From: Mycobacterium shigaense | GTDB lineage: Bacteria; Actinomycetota; Actinomycetes; Mycobacteriales; Mycobacteriaceae | DNA length: 64,000 nucleotides | Assembly (NCBI RefSeq): GCF_002356315.1 | Contig: NZ_AP018164.1 | Coordinates: 3,472,001 to 3,536,000, forward strand | Direction of reading: 5' to 3' | Part shown: one piece after another, positions 8,537-17,004 of the stretch | Numbering within the stretch: position 1 is the first letter of the stretch | How the letters are laid out: each line of letters begins with the position of its first letter | Position numbers and translations under genes: made by a program | The notes under the pieces: generated by a model | Databases searched by the model: none | What the model saw: the letters and a program-made list of their open reading frames with translations, nothing else | Told to the model about the DNA's origin: nothing

Positions 8537-8883
8537 GGTGACATCCTCCCAGCCTGCCCACGCTGGGCAAGCCATCTCAGGTGTCACCTATTCGTGCAGC
8601 AGACCCGTATGCCGCGTGAATCGGAGTACAGCTGGGCGGGTGGTCTAACGCCACCCGGTCTAGAAGATGCGCCGCCATCTATGGGCGGTCGGTATCGAGG
8701 CACCACGCCGCCAACCGACGTGCGCATCGGAACTAGCACCGACGCAAGAGGATAACGGCCCCTAGGCGTTGCACCCGCCCGATGCGGGCAAGGACCGCTC
8801 GTGATGGCATCGACCGGAGGTGGTACCTGCGCCTAGGGTCTCAAACGTGTTCGCCTTATCCGTTGGGCGGGCGAACCGCGAAA

Positions 8884-8912
8884 ACCCCTCCAGTTCCTTA
8901 CGCTGGAGGGGT
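8884..8912. terminator. Strong stem-loop terminator
   Basis: A perfect 10-base stem (ACCCCTCCAG / CTGGAGGGGT) with a 9-base loop lies just beyond the stop of the 65-aa gene. On the minus strand the stem runs into GGGGTTTTCG, so it most likely terminates that leftward gene. It may also work rightward. Confidence 0.75.
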
Positions 8913-8946
8913 CTTTCGCGTTGGCAGGACGGCACTGCTGCTCGCT

Positions 8947-9144
8947 TCACCGCAACGTGAAAAAGCAACGACCCCGTTTAATTGGGTCGTACACAACGTC
9001 CGGTAGGTAAGCAACAAGGGCACACTCACTGGCATCATCGGCGTCGTACTCGAGAATCGCTTTTTGCGGACCGTCCCGAAGTAGCAACTGCACTACTTCT
9101 TCAACTGTCATCTCTTTGATCGACCCGTCTTGGGTTACCTGCAT
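8947..9144 (-). CDS. Small hypothetical protein (65 aa) in the island
   Basis: This predicted 65-aa acidic protein begins MQVTQDGSIKEMTVEEVV. The ATG at 9144 is preceded by a purine-rich GGGAGAGTGGAGA stretch, which supports this start over the longer 106-codon frame. It contains the segment AILEYDADDASECALVAYLP and no membrane segment. A strong terminator follows immediately. I recognise no family. It lies downstream of the DUF4145 gene on the same strand, separated by 318 bases, so the two may be independently transcribed cargo of the island. Confidence 0.6.
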   Translation of the reverse strand: MQVTQDGSIKEMTVEEVVQLLLRDGPQKAILEYDADDASECALVAYLPDVVYDPIKRGRCFFTLR

Positions 9145-9462
9145 TCTCCACTCTCCCTTGCGTCGGTATCCAGACCGCTCACCCTGAGCGGACACGGCCC
9201 AGCGTACCGCCGGGGCAACAGGCCGGATCGTCGAAATTTGTTGTGCTGCAGCGTGTTCAGAGATCAAAACTCGGGTTGTATTGAGGCTGAACCCTTTAAT
9301 TCGGGTTCTAATGGCATCGAGCCTTATTCACCGCATATTTCGTCAGCAAACTTGAATACGAGCGTAGAAGGCATCCCAGCAGGTGGGCGCTAGGCCCAGC
9401 TAACGAGTTGGCGCGGAGGCTCCGGGCCGGGGCCTGTGACCAACGTCACAACGAATCTGTGG
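9145..9462. other. Lower-GC intergenic DNA inside the island
   Basis: These 318 bases separate two leftward island genes. They contain two near-identical copies of TCGGGTT and a small AACCC/GGGTT hairpin around 9290-9308. They probably hold the promoter of the 65-aa gene. No gene is seen. Confidence 0.4.
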
Positions 9463-10116
9463 CTACGAGTTCCTGCCTTGCCTCCGAGCTTGCGCTGATT
9501 GTTGTGCCTGTGCAGTAGCGGCGGGCGATTGGTAGACATCGTTCAAAATCTCGCCCATAAGGTGAATAACCAATTGCGATTCTTCCGCGCTGATTGGGTC
9601 TACAAAGTCCCCGTGAGCCATCTCGTTGCCTAGCTCGCGCACCCCATGCGCAGCGTCCTTGATCATCGTCCGAATCAGCCCAGCAGTCGCCATGACTTCG
9701 ATCTTGTTGTAGAGGGTTCCGTCCTCTACGCCCTTGTCCTTTGCGGTCGCCTCGATCACCGCACGGGCAAGCATGATCGCTGCACGATAGTGCTGATTGC
9801 TCTCACATTCGTATGCCTCTTTGGCAGCCTCCGCGATATGCGGAGGGACGTGAGGGTAGTCCGCCGTTTCCGTAGCTGAAGGACGCCACATAAGTTGATC
9901 GCCGCGCACGGAGGCCATGTACTGATACAGCGGGACATGGGGCGGCGTCCCGAAGGCAGCCAATGCGACTGATATGCCGCCGCAAACTGAACATTCGTAT
10001 GCGGCACATGCCAGCTGTTCTGGCTGGAAACCCGCCTCTGGCCCAACGAACCTTGCATCACCGACCAGTTCGTGCCCTGTGTTGGCTTTGCATATCCAAC
10101 AAATGTGATTGAGCAT
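9463..10116 (-). CDS. DUF4145-domain protein with N-terminal zinc ribbon
   Basis: This 217-aa protein has two CxxC pairs near the N-terminus (CWIC at about residues 6-9 and CSVC at about 42-45) that look like a split zinc ribbon. A C-terminal helical DUF4145-type domain follows (HYRAAIMLARAVIEATAKDKG, then GVRELGNEMAHGD). DUF4145 modules occur alone or attached to restriction and other defence enzymes, and their activity is not established. It lies next to the tRNA-Met gene as island cargo, so a defence or nucleic-acid-linked role is plausible but unproven. The start is ATG 10116. Confidence 0.75.
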   Translation of the reverse strand: MLNHICWICKANTGHELVGDARFVGPEAGFQPEQLACAAYECSVCGGISVALAAFGTPPHVPLYQYMASVRGDQLMWRPSATETADYPHVPPHIAEAAKEAYECESNQHYRAAIMLARAVIEATAKDKGVEDGTLYNKIEVMATAGLIRTMIKDAAHGVRELGNEMAHGDFVDPISAEESQLVIHLMGEILNDVYQSPAATAQAQQSAQARRQGRNS

Positions 10117-10310
10117 GCCGTAAATCTAGCTACTGGCCGCTACGTTGTCGGGCAAGACTTCCCTCTCAGATGCCCACTGCAGCCACCGGAAGCTGACCAT
10201 CGCGGCTTAAGTCACGCGACTGACGACAAGACACCGACACAGCGTGTGGAACGGAAAGTTGGGCAACGGCAAGCGTTGGCCAAAAATGCCCTTTGAGCTG
10301 GGCAAATAGG

Positions 10311-10387
10311 TGGTGGGGCGGGCGGGGCTCGAACCCGCGACCAACGGATTATGAGTCCGCGGCTCTAACCAACTGAGCTACCGCCCC
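10311..10387 (-). tRNA. tRNA-Met (anticodon CAT)
   Basis: This is a complete 77-base cloverleaf including an encoded CCA end. The acceptor stem is GGGGCGG/CCGCCCC, the D arm has AGTTGGTTAGA, the anticodon loop is CTCATAA and the T arm is GCGGG-TTCGAGC-CCCGC. Anticodon CAT with this loop fits elongator methionine; an Ile(CAU) role for a modified tRNA cannot be excluded. The anticodon-to-acceptor part is repeated at 7032-7066, so the gene is an integration target. Confidence 0.92.
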
Positions 10388-10416
10388 CGGCGGTTAACGG
10401 GTACGACCTTAGCGCG

Positions 10417-10947
10417 TCAGCTCTCACTCCCCGAGTCGCCAGCGACCGGGCGAAGTCGAAAGATCCGGATCTGTCGGGGCTCGCAGTTCTTCCGGTAATT
10501 CTCGTATCCGGCGTAGACGTCGTTGGCTGTCGCCCACGCTTTGGCGCGCTCGTCGCCCTCGAGCAGTTCGGCCCGGTATGGCCGCGGCGGACCGTTGAGC
10601 TCGACCGTGCAGTCCGGATGCGCCAGGAGGTTGGCGCTCCACCCCGGATGCTTCTCCTGGCCGTAATTCGATGCGATGGCGAGCAAGCCGTCGCCGTCGT
10701 CGAGCAACGCCAACGGCTGCGAGCGTGGCTGACCCGACTTGGCGCCGGTGGTCGTGACGAGCCCGACCTTGTCGATGCCCATCGTGCTCAGCCGGCCGTT
10801 GGTCCGCGGGATCACCAACTTGTCGAATCGCGGCGCCAGATGCTTCCCGAGCGCAGAGCCGACGCGGGTCATGGCCGCACGCTCTAAGAGAGCCTCGTCC
10901 CACCGGAGACGCCGACCGCGATAGGGGCTGAACCGTCGTAGCGACAC
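10417..10947 (-). CDS. DUF385/F420-dependent nitroreductase-family protein
   Basis: This 176-aa protein belongs to the split-barrel deazaflavin (F420)-dependent nitroreductase family, which includes mycobacterial Ddn. The diagnostic stretch is TTGAKSGQPRSQPLALL, followed by LAIASNYGQEKHPGWSANL, where the cofactor binds. Family members reduce quinones or other acceptors with F420H2. GTG 10947 is chosen; the longer frame adds 33 residues that look non-coding, and a shorter Met start (MTRVGSALG) is possible. The physiological substrate is unknown. It sits immediately beyond the tRNA-Met, outside the island. Confidence 0.85.
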   Translation of the reverse strand: MSLRRFSPYRGRRLRWDEALLERAAMTRVGSALGKHLAPRFDKLVIPRTNGRLSTMGIDKVGLVTTTGAKSGQPRSQPLALLDDGDGLLAIASNYGQEKHPGWSANLLAHPDCTVELNGPPRPYRAELLEGDERAKAWATANDVYAGYENYRKNCEPRQIRIFRLRPVAGDSGSES

Positions 10948-11107
10948 GGCTAAAGCGTAGTCAGTGCGCGGGCGGCTGAGGGGGCGGCACCGGCGATGCG
11001 GGCACCCGCTTGTGGTACGCCATCGCGCAAGACGTACACCTCGCACAGCATAGCTGTGGGCCGATGCGCCGCCGAGATGGAAAACCCAAGCGGCGTAAGG
11101 GCGTTAC

Positions 11108-11398
11108 TCAGCCGTCGATGTGCGTCGGGGGGTCGGCGAACCCCAGATCCGCAGGCGGCCGGCCGGGCCCCATCGAATCGCAGTGCCCGTCGGGCACCAG
11201 GTAGGAGCTGGCGCCGTTGGGAATCAACCGGGGCACCGCCACGCACCGTTGCCAGGTGCCGTCGGGCTGAATGGGGCCGTCACACCTACTGATCACGCCT
11301 CCCCCGTACTGGCAACCGGCACTGGCCGGCGGCGCCGAACTCATCAGCCCCGCGGACAGCAGCAGGGCGGCCAGCCCTCCGACGATGCAGCGCTTCAT
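11108..11398 (-). CDS. Small secreted CDGP-type protein
   Basis: This 96-aa exported protein starts with a clear signal peptide (MKRCIVGGLAALLLSAGLMSSAPPASA, cleaved after ASA). The mature part has four cysteines with the motif CDGPIQPDGTWQRC that names a small mycobacterial secreted family, so two disulfides are likely. Function is unknown. It is transcribed alone. Confidence 0.8.
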   Translation of the reverse strand: MKRCIVGGLAALLLSAGLMSSAPPASAGCQYGGGVISRCDGPIQPDGTWQRCVAVPRLIPNGASSYLVPDGHCDSMGPGRPPADLGFADPPTHIDG

Positions 11399-11464
11399 GG
11401 TTGCCTCCCGTCATACCAGCCAATATCAATGACGCTACCGCCTGCGTGATCGGTTTTTGAAGTC

Positions 11465-11680
11465 TCAGTCGGCGCTGCGGCCCGTCTGTTGTTGCAACGC
11501 GTCGATGAGATCCGAAGCCTGCGCCTTCGTCAGATCCTCGGGCACCTCGCGGTCGGCCTCCTGCGCCAGCGTGCGCAGGTAACTGCGCTGCGGGCCGGTC
11601 ATCGGCTCGTCGCCGGTAACCCATTCAGACGTGTCCTTCTCGGGATTTTCCTGCGGTGCTTGCCGCGTGTCGTCGGTCAT
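11465..11680 (-). CDS. DUF3072-like small protein
   Basis: This 71-aa soluble protein begins MTDDTRQAPQENPEKDTSEW and carries the short family motif GDEPMTGPQRSYLRTLAQEA plus a C-terminal helix with DLTKAQASDLIDALQ, as in DUF3072 proteins. ATG 11680 is preferred to the longer frame because the family begins with an acidic, disordered lead. The function is unknown. Confidence 0.75.
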   Translation of the reverse strand: MTDDTRQAPQENPEKDTSEWVTGDEPMTGPQRSYLRTLAQEADREVPEDLTKAQASDLIDALQQQTGRSAD

Positions 11681-11827
11681 TTCCCGGGGGTACCCATCGC
11701 ACACACGTACACGTTCGAAACCTCGTGTTTGCGGCAAATTCGGGCGACCTCAGCGTCATCACGATTTACGAAGTGGCGCAATGTATTTCAGTTGGCCGAT
11801 CCTCGCCGGCCCGCGTACGGTGCCCTT

Positions 11828-12265
11828 ATGACGAACTCGATGCTCAACGGTCTGAAGACCTGCCTGACGGCGACGCTGGTGGCGGTATTCCTCGGAGTCA
11901 CGCCGCTCACGGCCTCAAGTCGGGCCGAGCCCGACCCCGTGCCGCCGCCCGCACCCGGCGGACCGACCGCCGACACCCCTTGGCTCACGGCGATTCAGCA
12001 GCGCGATCCGCAGTTCGCCGACTCCTACACCACGATGCGTGAGCGCATCCTGCGCGACGGCGCCATCCCGGCCAAGTACAAGTTCCTGATGGGCATGATC
12101 ACCGACACGATCGCCGCCCACCCCGACGGCGTGAAGACGCTGGCCGACAACGCGCGCGCCACGGGCGCCACCGAAGCCGAGATCACCGAAGCGGTCGAGG
12201 TCGGCTACCTCTACGGCGGCACCGCGTCCCTGGTGATGGGCGCCAATGCCTTCAAAGGCGGATGA
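11828..12265 (+). CDS. Exported carboxymuconolactone-decarboxylase-like protein
   Basis: This 145-aa protein has a signal peptide or anchor (residues about 8-35, ending in TASSRAEPDP), a proline-rich linker and a CMD/AhpD-like helical domain (GAIPAKYKFLMGMITDTIAAHPDG, then GATEAEITEAVEVGYLYGG). The redox CxxC of AhpD is absent, so peroxidase activity is unlikely. The start is ATG 11828. An exported CMD fold is unusual and the role is unknown. It converges on another CMD-family gene 24 bases away. Confidence 0.75.
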   Translation: MTNSMLNGLKTCLTATLVAVFLGVTPLTASSRAEPDPVPPPAPGGPTADTPWLTAIQQRDPQFADSYTTMRERILRDGAIPAKYKFLMGMITDTIAAHPDGVKTLADNARATGATEAEITEAVEVGYLYGGTASLVMGANAFKGG

Positions 12266-12289
12266 CCAGGCACGTCTCGCGCGGGAGCC

Positions 12290-13156
12290 TCAGCTGAAGA
12301 CGGTTTGACCGTCGGCGTCGAGCAAGTAGGTCTCGGTGCCTTCCGAAACCCGCGGGGCGTCGGCTTTCAGCGACACCGCGACCTTGTTACTGGCGTTGCG
12401 CATCACGTCGAAGGTGAGCTCGACGGCTTCGACCTCGGAAAACCCGGCGCGCACCTCGGCGACAACGTCGGCGTCGAGGTGCGCCGGCGTCCAAATTAAC
12501 CCATCGACATAGCGCAGCGCTGCTTTTGCGCGGTCGTCGATCAGCGCCGAGCTCTCGAAACGCTCGATGTCGTCGTACAGCGTCTCCGAACCCCCGGCGT
12601 CCAGCGCCCGGCTCTCGCGCACCGATTTGCACAGCCGGCAGTTGTGCTGTGCGGCACCGCGCAGCCGCACCAGCTCGGAGGTGACCGGGTCGAGCGCACG
12701 CATCGCGCCGACTGCCGGCAGGAAGTCGTTGAACACCACGTCGGCGGGCTGCGTCGCGTGATCCCACTCGACCGGCCCGCGCGTCCAGCCCAGGTACTGC
12801 TCGCCGACGCCCAGCGCCTGCAGCCCGGCCCGCATCCGCGGCAGGAAGTCAGCCAGGTACATCGCCACCACGACACCGAAGGTGTTGTCCCCCAACGACT
12901 TGAACAACCGGGACCGCTGCTCGTCGGTGATCGCGGAGACATCGGTGCTGAACTGCTCGGCGAACTCGGCGACGACGGCCTCGGCCTCCGACTCGGGTTC
13001 GTCGACGGCGATCTCTGCGGGCAGCGGCGGCAACGACACCGTCTGCGCGCACACCCGCCGCACCAGACCCACCAGCCGACCGTCGCCCGGGCTCCCGGGC
13101 GACAGGGCCACCAATCGCGTCAGCAGATCTCCACGAACCGAAACCGGAGCCGCCAT
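12290..13156 (-). CDS. CMD/AhpD-like family protein
   Basis: This 288-aa cytosolic protein contains a carboxymuconolactone-decarboxylase/AhpD-like domain in its C-terminal half. The redox pair is in [20 protein letters not shown], which resembles the AhpD E-x2-C-x2-C signature, so a disulfide-based peroxidase-like activity is possible. The N-terminal 140 residues form a second, degenerate helical copy. The start is ATG 13156. The TldE stop-to-start gap is 16 bases, so it may be transcribed with tldD/tldE upstream. Confidence 0.8.
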   Translation of the reverse strand: MAAPVSVRGDLLTRLVALSPGSPGDGRLVGLVRRVCAQTVSLPPLPAEIAVDEPESEAEAVVAEFAEQFSTDVSAITDEQRSRLFKSLGDNTFGVVVAMYLADFLPRMRAGLQALGVGEQYLGWTRGPVEWDHATQPADVVFNDFLPAVGAMRALDPVTSELVRLRGAAQHNCRLCKSVRESRALDAGGSETLYDDIERFESSALIDDRAKAALRYVDGLIWTPAHLDADVVAEVRAGFSEVEAVELTFDVMRNASNKVAVSLKADAPRVSEGTETYLLDADGQTVFS

Positions 13157-13172
13157 TCGTCACACGTTACGA

Positions 13173-14546
13173 CTATTGCGCCTGGCTCACCGAGGACATG
13201 TGGAAATCCGGTATCCGCAGCGACGGCATCGCCGCGCGGGTGGCCCAATCGCCCCATTCCCGGGGCAGCGTCTTTTCGCTGACACCGGCCTCGGTGGCGC
13301 GTCGCAGCAGATCCAGCGGACTCTCGTTGAAGCGGAAGTTGTTGACCGCCGCGGTGACCTCGCCGTCCTCGATCAGGTAAACGCCGTCCCGGGTCAACCC
13401 GGTGAGCAGCAGCGTGGTGGGGTCGACCTCGCGGATGTACCACAGCGTGGTCAGCAGCAGGCCGCGCTCGGTGCCGGCGATCAGGTCGGCCAGCTCCGCC
13501 GACCCGCCCGTCATCGCGAGGTTGTCGGCGGCCACGGCGACCTTGGCGTCGAACTTCGCGGCGATGGCCCGCGGGTACGCCAGCGCGTTGATGACCCCGT
13601 CGCGGATCCAGTCGACCTGGCTGATCTCCATGCCGTTGTCGAAGACCGACACGGTCTCCGAGGAGCTACTCACCGCCACGAACGGCGCGCACGCCAACCC
13701 GGGCGTTATCGGATCGGAGAACAACGTCAGCGGCAGGTCGGTCAGCCGCTCCCCCACCCGGGTCCCGCCGCCGGGCGCCGAGAATGCGGTGCGGCCCTCC
13801 TGCGCGCCGCGGCCGGCCATCGTCCAGGCCAGGTAGATCATCATGTCGGCCACGGTCGATGGCGGCATGATCGTCTCGTAGCGCCCGGCCGGCAGGTCGA
13901 CCCTGCGCTTGGCCCAATCCAACCTCATCGACAGCTCGTCGAGCATCGAATCTGTTGGCACGCCGACGAAATCGGGGGTGCCAATGCCGGTCCAGGCGCT
14001 GGCGTCGCCACGCTTGCCGTTGATCTCGACCGCCCCGGTGGGCTGGGTGTAGCGGCGGCGCAGGCCCGTCGACGACGCCAGGAACGTCGTCGAAACACTA
14101 TGGTGCGCAAAGCCGTACAAGCGATCGCCGCCCCCGAACCCGCGGCTCAGCGAGCCGGCGACGTCGGCGAACACCTCGGGCCCGGTGCCGGGCACCGGCG
14201 CGTCCCAATCCGCGGGCGCACCGGTATCGGCGAGCAGCGGCGCCGCGTCACCGGCCTCGGGCGCGGAATGCGCCGCGTCCTGGGATGCGGCCACCAGGTC
14301 AGGCAGCACGCGCGGGTCGACCTCGGCCGAGACGACGGTGCCGATGAAGGCGCTACTGCCCTTGCGCACTACCGAGATCACGGTCACGCTGCGGCTGTGC
14401 GCGAGCCCGTTGGTGGTCATCGAGTTGCCGGCCCAGCGCAGCGTGGCCTCGACCTTGTCGGTGACCAGCACCATGGTCTCGTCGGCGCGGCCCAGCTTGG
14501 CCGCCTCCTGCAAGACGATGTTGACGACGTGCTGCGGCGCGATCAT
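13173..14546 (-). CDS. tldE: TldE/PmbA-family protein
   Basis: This 457-aa member of the TldD/TldE (PmbA) family is the non-catalytic partner of the heterodimeric protease that trims peptides such as microcin B17 in enterobacteria. It lacks the HExxxH metal motif found in the upstream TldD, as expected for TldE. ATG 14546 overlaps the tldD stop as ATGA, so translation is coupled and stoichiometric. In M. tuberculosis the matching gene by order is Rv2314c. The natural substrate in mycobacteria is unknown. Confidence 0.88.
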   Translation of the reverse strand: MIAPQHVVNIVLQEAAKLGRADETMVLVTDKVEATLRWAGNSMTTNGLAHSRSVTVISVVRKGSSAFIGTVVSAEVDPRVLPDLVAASQDAAHSAPEAGDAAPLLADTGAPADWDAPVPGTGPEVFADVAGSLSRGFGGGDRLYGFAHHSVSTTFLASSTGLRRRYTQPTGAVEINGKRGDASAWTGIGTPDFVGVPTDSMLDELSMRLDWAKRRVDLPAGRYETIMPPSTVADMMIYLAWTMAGRGAQEGRTAFSAPGGGTRVGERLTDLPLTLFSDPITPGLACAPFVAVSSSSETVSVFDNGMEISQVDWIRDGVINALAYPRAIAAKFDAKVAVAADNLAMTGGSAELADLIAGTERGLLLTTLWYIREVDPTTLLLTGLTRDGVYLIEDGEVTAAVNNFRFNESPLDLLRRATEAGVSEKTLPREWGDWATRAAMPSLRIPDFHMSSVSQAQ

Positions 14547-16060
14547 CGGCCGCCCTCGCTGCGCGTGTTGAGCACATTGACGCCGCGAAACAACGCCGAC
14601 GGGCACCCATGGCTGACCGCGGCGATCTGCCCGGGCTGGGCCTTGCCGCAGTTGAACGCGCCGCCCAGCCGCCACGTCGACGGTCCGCCAACGGCTTCCA
14701 TGGAATTCCAGAAGTCGGTCGTGGTGGCCTGATACGCCACGTCGCGCAGCTGACCGTCGAGGCGCCCGTCGCGGATGCGGAAGAAGCGTTGCCCGGTGAA
14801 TTGAAAGTTGTACCGCTGCATGTCGATTGACCAGGATTTGTCGCCGACGATGTAGATGCCGTCCTGCACCCGCGCGATCAGGTCGTCGGTGCTGAGGTCG
14901 TCGGGGCTGGGCTGCAGCGACACGTTGGCCATCCGCTGGATCGGCACGTGATGCGGCGAATCGGCATACGAGCAGCCGTTGGAGCGCTCCTGCCCCAGCC
15001 GTGGCGCGAACACCCGGTCAAGCTGATAGCCGACGAAGATGCCGTCGCGCACCAGATCCCAGCTTTGCGCCGCCACGCCCTCGTCGTCGTAACCGACGCT
15101 GGCCAAACCGAATTCGACGGTGCGATCGGCGGTCACGTTCATGATCGGCGACCCGTAGCGCATGGTGCCGAGCTTGTCCGGCGTCACGAACGACGTCCCG
15201 GCATACGCGGCCTCGTAGCCGATAGCGCGGTCGTATTCGGTTGCATGACCTATGGATTCGTGAATGGTCAGCCACAGGTTGGTCGGGTCGATCACCAGGT
15301 CCGTCGGCCCCGCCGTCACGCTGGGCGACTTGACCTTCTCGGCCAGCAGCGACGGCAGCTGCGCGAGCTCATCGGTCCAGTTCCACACCTCGTCGCCGGC
15401 CAGCACCTCCCAGCCCCGGCCCATCGGCGGCACCAGCGTGCGCATGGAATCGAAGCTGCCCGCGGCGGCGTCGACAGTGACCGCCTCGAGCGACGGCATC
15501 ACCCGCACCCGCTGCTGGGTGATCGAGGAGCCGAAGGTGTCGGCGTAGAACGTCTGCTCCTTGACCGCCGTCAGACCGGCCGACACGTGGTCGACGCCGT
15601 CGGCGCTGAGCAGCCGCCCGGAGTACTCCTCGAGCACGGCGATCTTCTCGGTCCCGGGGATGTCGAACGGATCGATCCGGTAGTTCGACACCCAGGTCGC
15701 GTCGGCATATACGGGCTCGGCGGCCAGCTCGACGCGCTCGGTGTTCAGCGCCGCCAGGGTGGTCGCCACATGCACCGCGCGGCGCGCCGTTTCGGCCGCC
15801 ACCGCGGGCGCGAGCTCGGCGTGCGAGGCAAACCCCCAGGTGCCGTCGACGATGACCCGCACCGCCAGCCCGACCTCGCGGCTGACGACCGAGGTCTCCA
15901 GTTCCCCGTCGCGCAGCTGGACGACCTCGGTGTTGAGGCGATGAACTCGCAGGTCGGCGTAGCTGGCGCCCGCGGCGGTGGCCGCCGATAGCGCGGCGTC
16001 GGCCAGTTCATGGCGGGGCAGCCCCAAGAAGTCGGCATCGATCCCCCGATTCGGTGTCAC
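14543..16060 (-). CDS. tldD: TldD-family metallopeptidase
   Basis: This 505-aa zinc peptidase subunit carries the catalytic HExxxH motif in the segment LTIHESIGHATEYDRA, with further ligands expected in the C-terminal region around SYADSPHHVPI and NCGKAQPGQ. With TldE it would form a chamber that degrades unfolded or ribosomal peptides. GTG 16060 is chosen, since a longer frame adds eight residues (MLGRYGGA). It matches Rv2315c by position. It is divergent from uspA, 59 bases apart. Confidence 0.88.
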   Translation of the reverse strand: MTPNRGIDADFLGLPRHELADAALSAATAAGASYADLRVHRLNTEVVQLRDGELETSVVSREVGLAVRVIVDGTWGFASHAELAPAVAAETARRAVHVATTLAALNTERVELAAEPVYADATWVSNYRIDPFDIPGTEKIAVLEEYSGRLLSADGVDHVSAGLTAVKEQTFYADTFGSSITQQRVRVMPSLEAVTVDAAAGSFDSMRTLVPPMGRGWEVLAGDEVWNWTDELAQLPSLLAEKVKSPSVTAGPTDLVIDPTNLWLTIHESIGHATEYDRAIGYEAAYAGTSFVTPDKLGTMRYGSPIMNVTADRTVEFGLASVGYDDEGVAAQSWDLVRDGIFVGYQLDRVFAPRLGQERSNGCSYADSPHHVPIQRMANVSLQPSPDDLSTDDLIARVQDGIYIVGDKSWSIDMQRYNFQFTGQRFFRIRDGRLDGQLRDVAYQATTTDFWNSMEAVGGPSTWRLGGAFNCGKAQPGQIAAVSHGCPSALFRGVNVLNTRSEGGR

Positions 16061-16119
16061 GGCTCCACCGTAACGACCGAGCACTCCAAACCGCCGCCGA
16101 GCCCGCTTTAATTACCTTC

Positions 16120-17004
16120 ATGGCCGGCGCCGACCCGAGGAAGCAGCCTCGCTCCGCGGTACTGGGCTACGCCCTGCTGGCACCTAGCCTGTTCGGCGTC
16201 GTCGCCTTTCTGCTGCTGCCCATCCTGGTGGTGCTGTGGCTCAGCCTGTACCGGTGGGACCTGCTGGGGCCGCTGCACTATGTCGGCCTGACCAATTGGC
16301 GCTCGGTGCTGACCGACGCCGGATTCGGCGAATCGCTGATCGTGACCGCGATCTTCGTCGCGATCGTGGTGCCCGCCCAGACGGTGCTGGGACTGATGGC
16401 CGCGATGATGCTGGCCCGCCTGCTGCCCGGCACCGGTTTTTTTCGCACCGTCTACGTGCTGCCCTGGGTGTGCGCCCCGCTGGCGATCGCGGTGCTGTGG
16501 CGCTGGATCCTGGCGCCCACCGACGGCGCGGTGAGCGCGTTGCTCGGGCACAGCATCGAGTGGCTGTCGGAACCGAGCTTTGCGCTGCCCCTGGTGTCGG
16601 CCGTCGTGGTGTGGGCCAACGTCGGCTACGTCTCACTGTCCTTCCTCGCGGGCCTGCTCGCGATCCCCGGCGACGTCCACAACGCGGCGAGCACCGACGG
16701 CGCCAACTCCTGGCAGCGGTTCTGGCGGATCACCCTGCCGATGTTGCGCCCGACGACGTTTTTCGTGCTGGTGACCGGAATCGTGAGCACCGCACAAGTT
16801 TTCGACACCGTCTACGCGTTGACCGGCGGCGGGCCCGACAACAGCACCGATCTGGTGGCTCACCGCATCTACGCCGAGGCGTTCGGTTCGGCGGCCATCG
16901 GGCGGGCCGCGGTCATGGCGGTGGCGCTGTTCGTCATCCTGATCGGTGTCACCATCGTCCAGCATCTGTACTTCCGGCGGCGGATCAGCTATGACCTTAC
17001 CTAG
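16120..17004 (+). CDS. uspA: UspA-like ABC sugar permease
   Basis: This 294-aa inner-membrane protein has about six transmembrane helices and the EAA loop HNAASTDGANSWQRFWRITLP that docks the ATPase, typical of MalF-type carbohydrate permeases. It is the first gene of uspABC, matching Rv2316 by order. There is no ATPase gene in the cluster, so a shared MsmK/UgpC-type ATPase encoded elsewhere must power it. The M. tuberculosis system is reported to handle amino-sugar-type ligands. The start is ATG 16120. Confidence 0.9.
   Translation: MAGADPRKQPRSAVLGYALLAPSLFGVVAFLLLPILVVLWLSLYRWDLLGPLHYVGLTNWRSVLTDAGFGESLIVTAIFVAIVVPAQTVLGLMAAMMLARLLPGTGFFRTVYVLPWVCAPLAIAVLWRWILAPTDGAVSALLGHSIEWLSEPSFALPLVSAVVVWANVGYVSLSFLAGLLAIPGDVHNAASTDGANSWQRFWRITLPMLRPTTFFVLVTGIVSTAQVFDTVYALTGGGPDNSTDLVAHRIYAEAFGSAAIGRAAVMAVALFVILIGVTIVQHLYFRRRISYDLT

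Larger units (their letters stand above)
7339..8606 (-). mobile_element. IS3-family insertion sequence, apparently intact
   Basis: This 1268-base element is bounded by 25-base inverted repeats (7339-7363 and 8582-8606, two mismatches, outermost GGGTCTGCTGCAC). It carries overlapping orfA and orfB in the IS3 arrangement, with a slippery A-AAA-G where the frames meet. No obvious target duplication is seen at the ends as drawn, so the true tips may be a few bases inside. It sits within the tRNA-Met-bounded island. All catalytic residues are present. Confidence 0.9.

Noticed and set aside
12882..15991. Long plus-strand frames opposite tldE and tldD
   Set aside because: They are antisense shadows; the translations are Arg/His/Gly-rich and the minus-strand genes carry family motifs and coupled starts.
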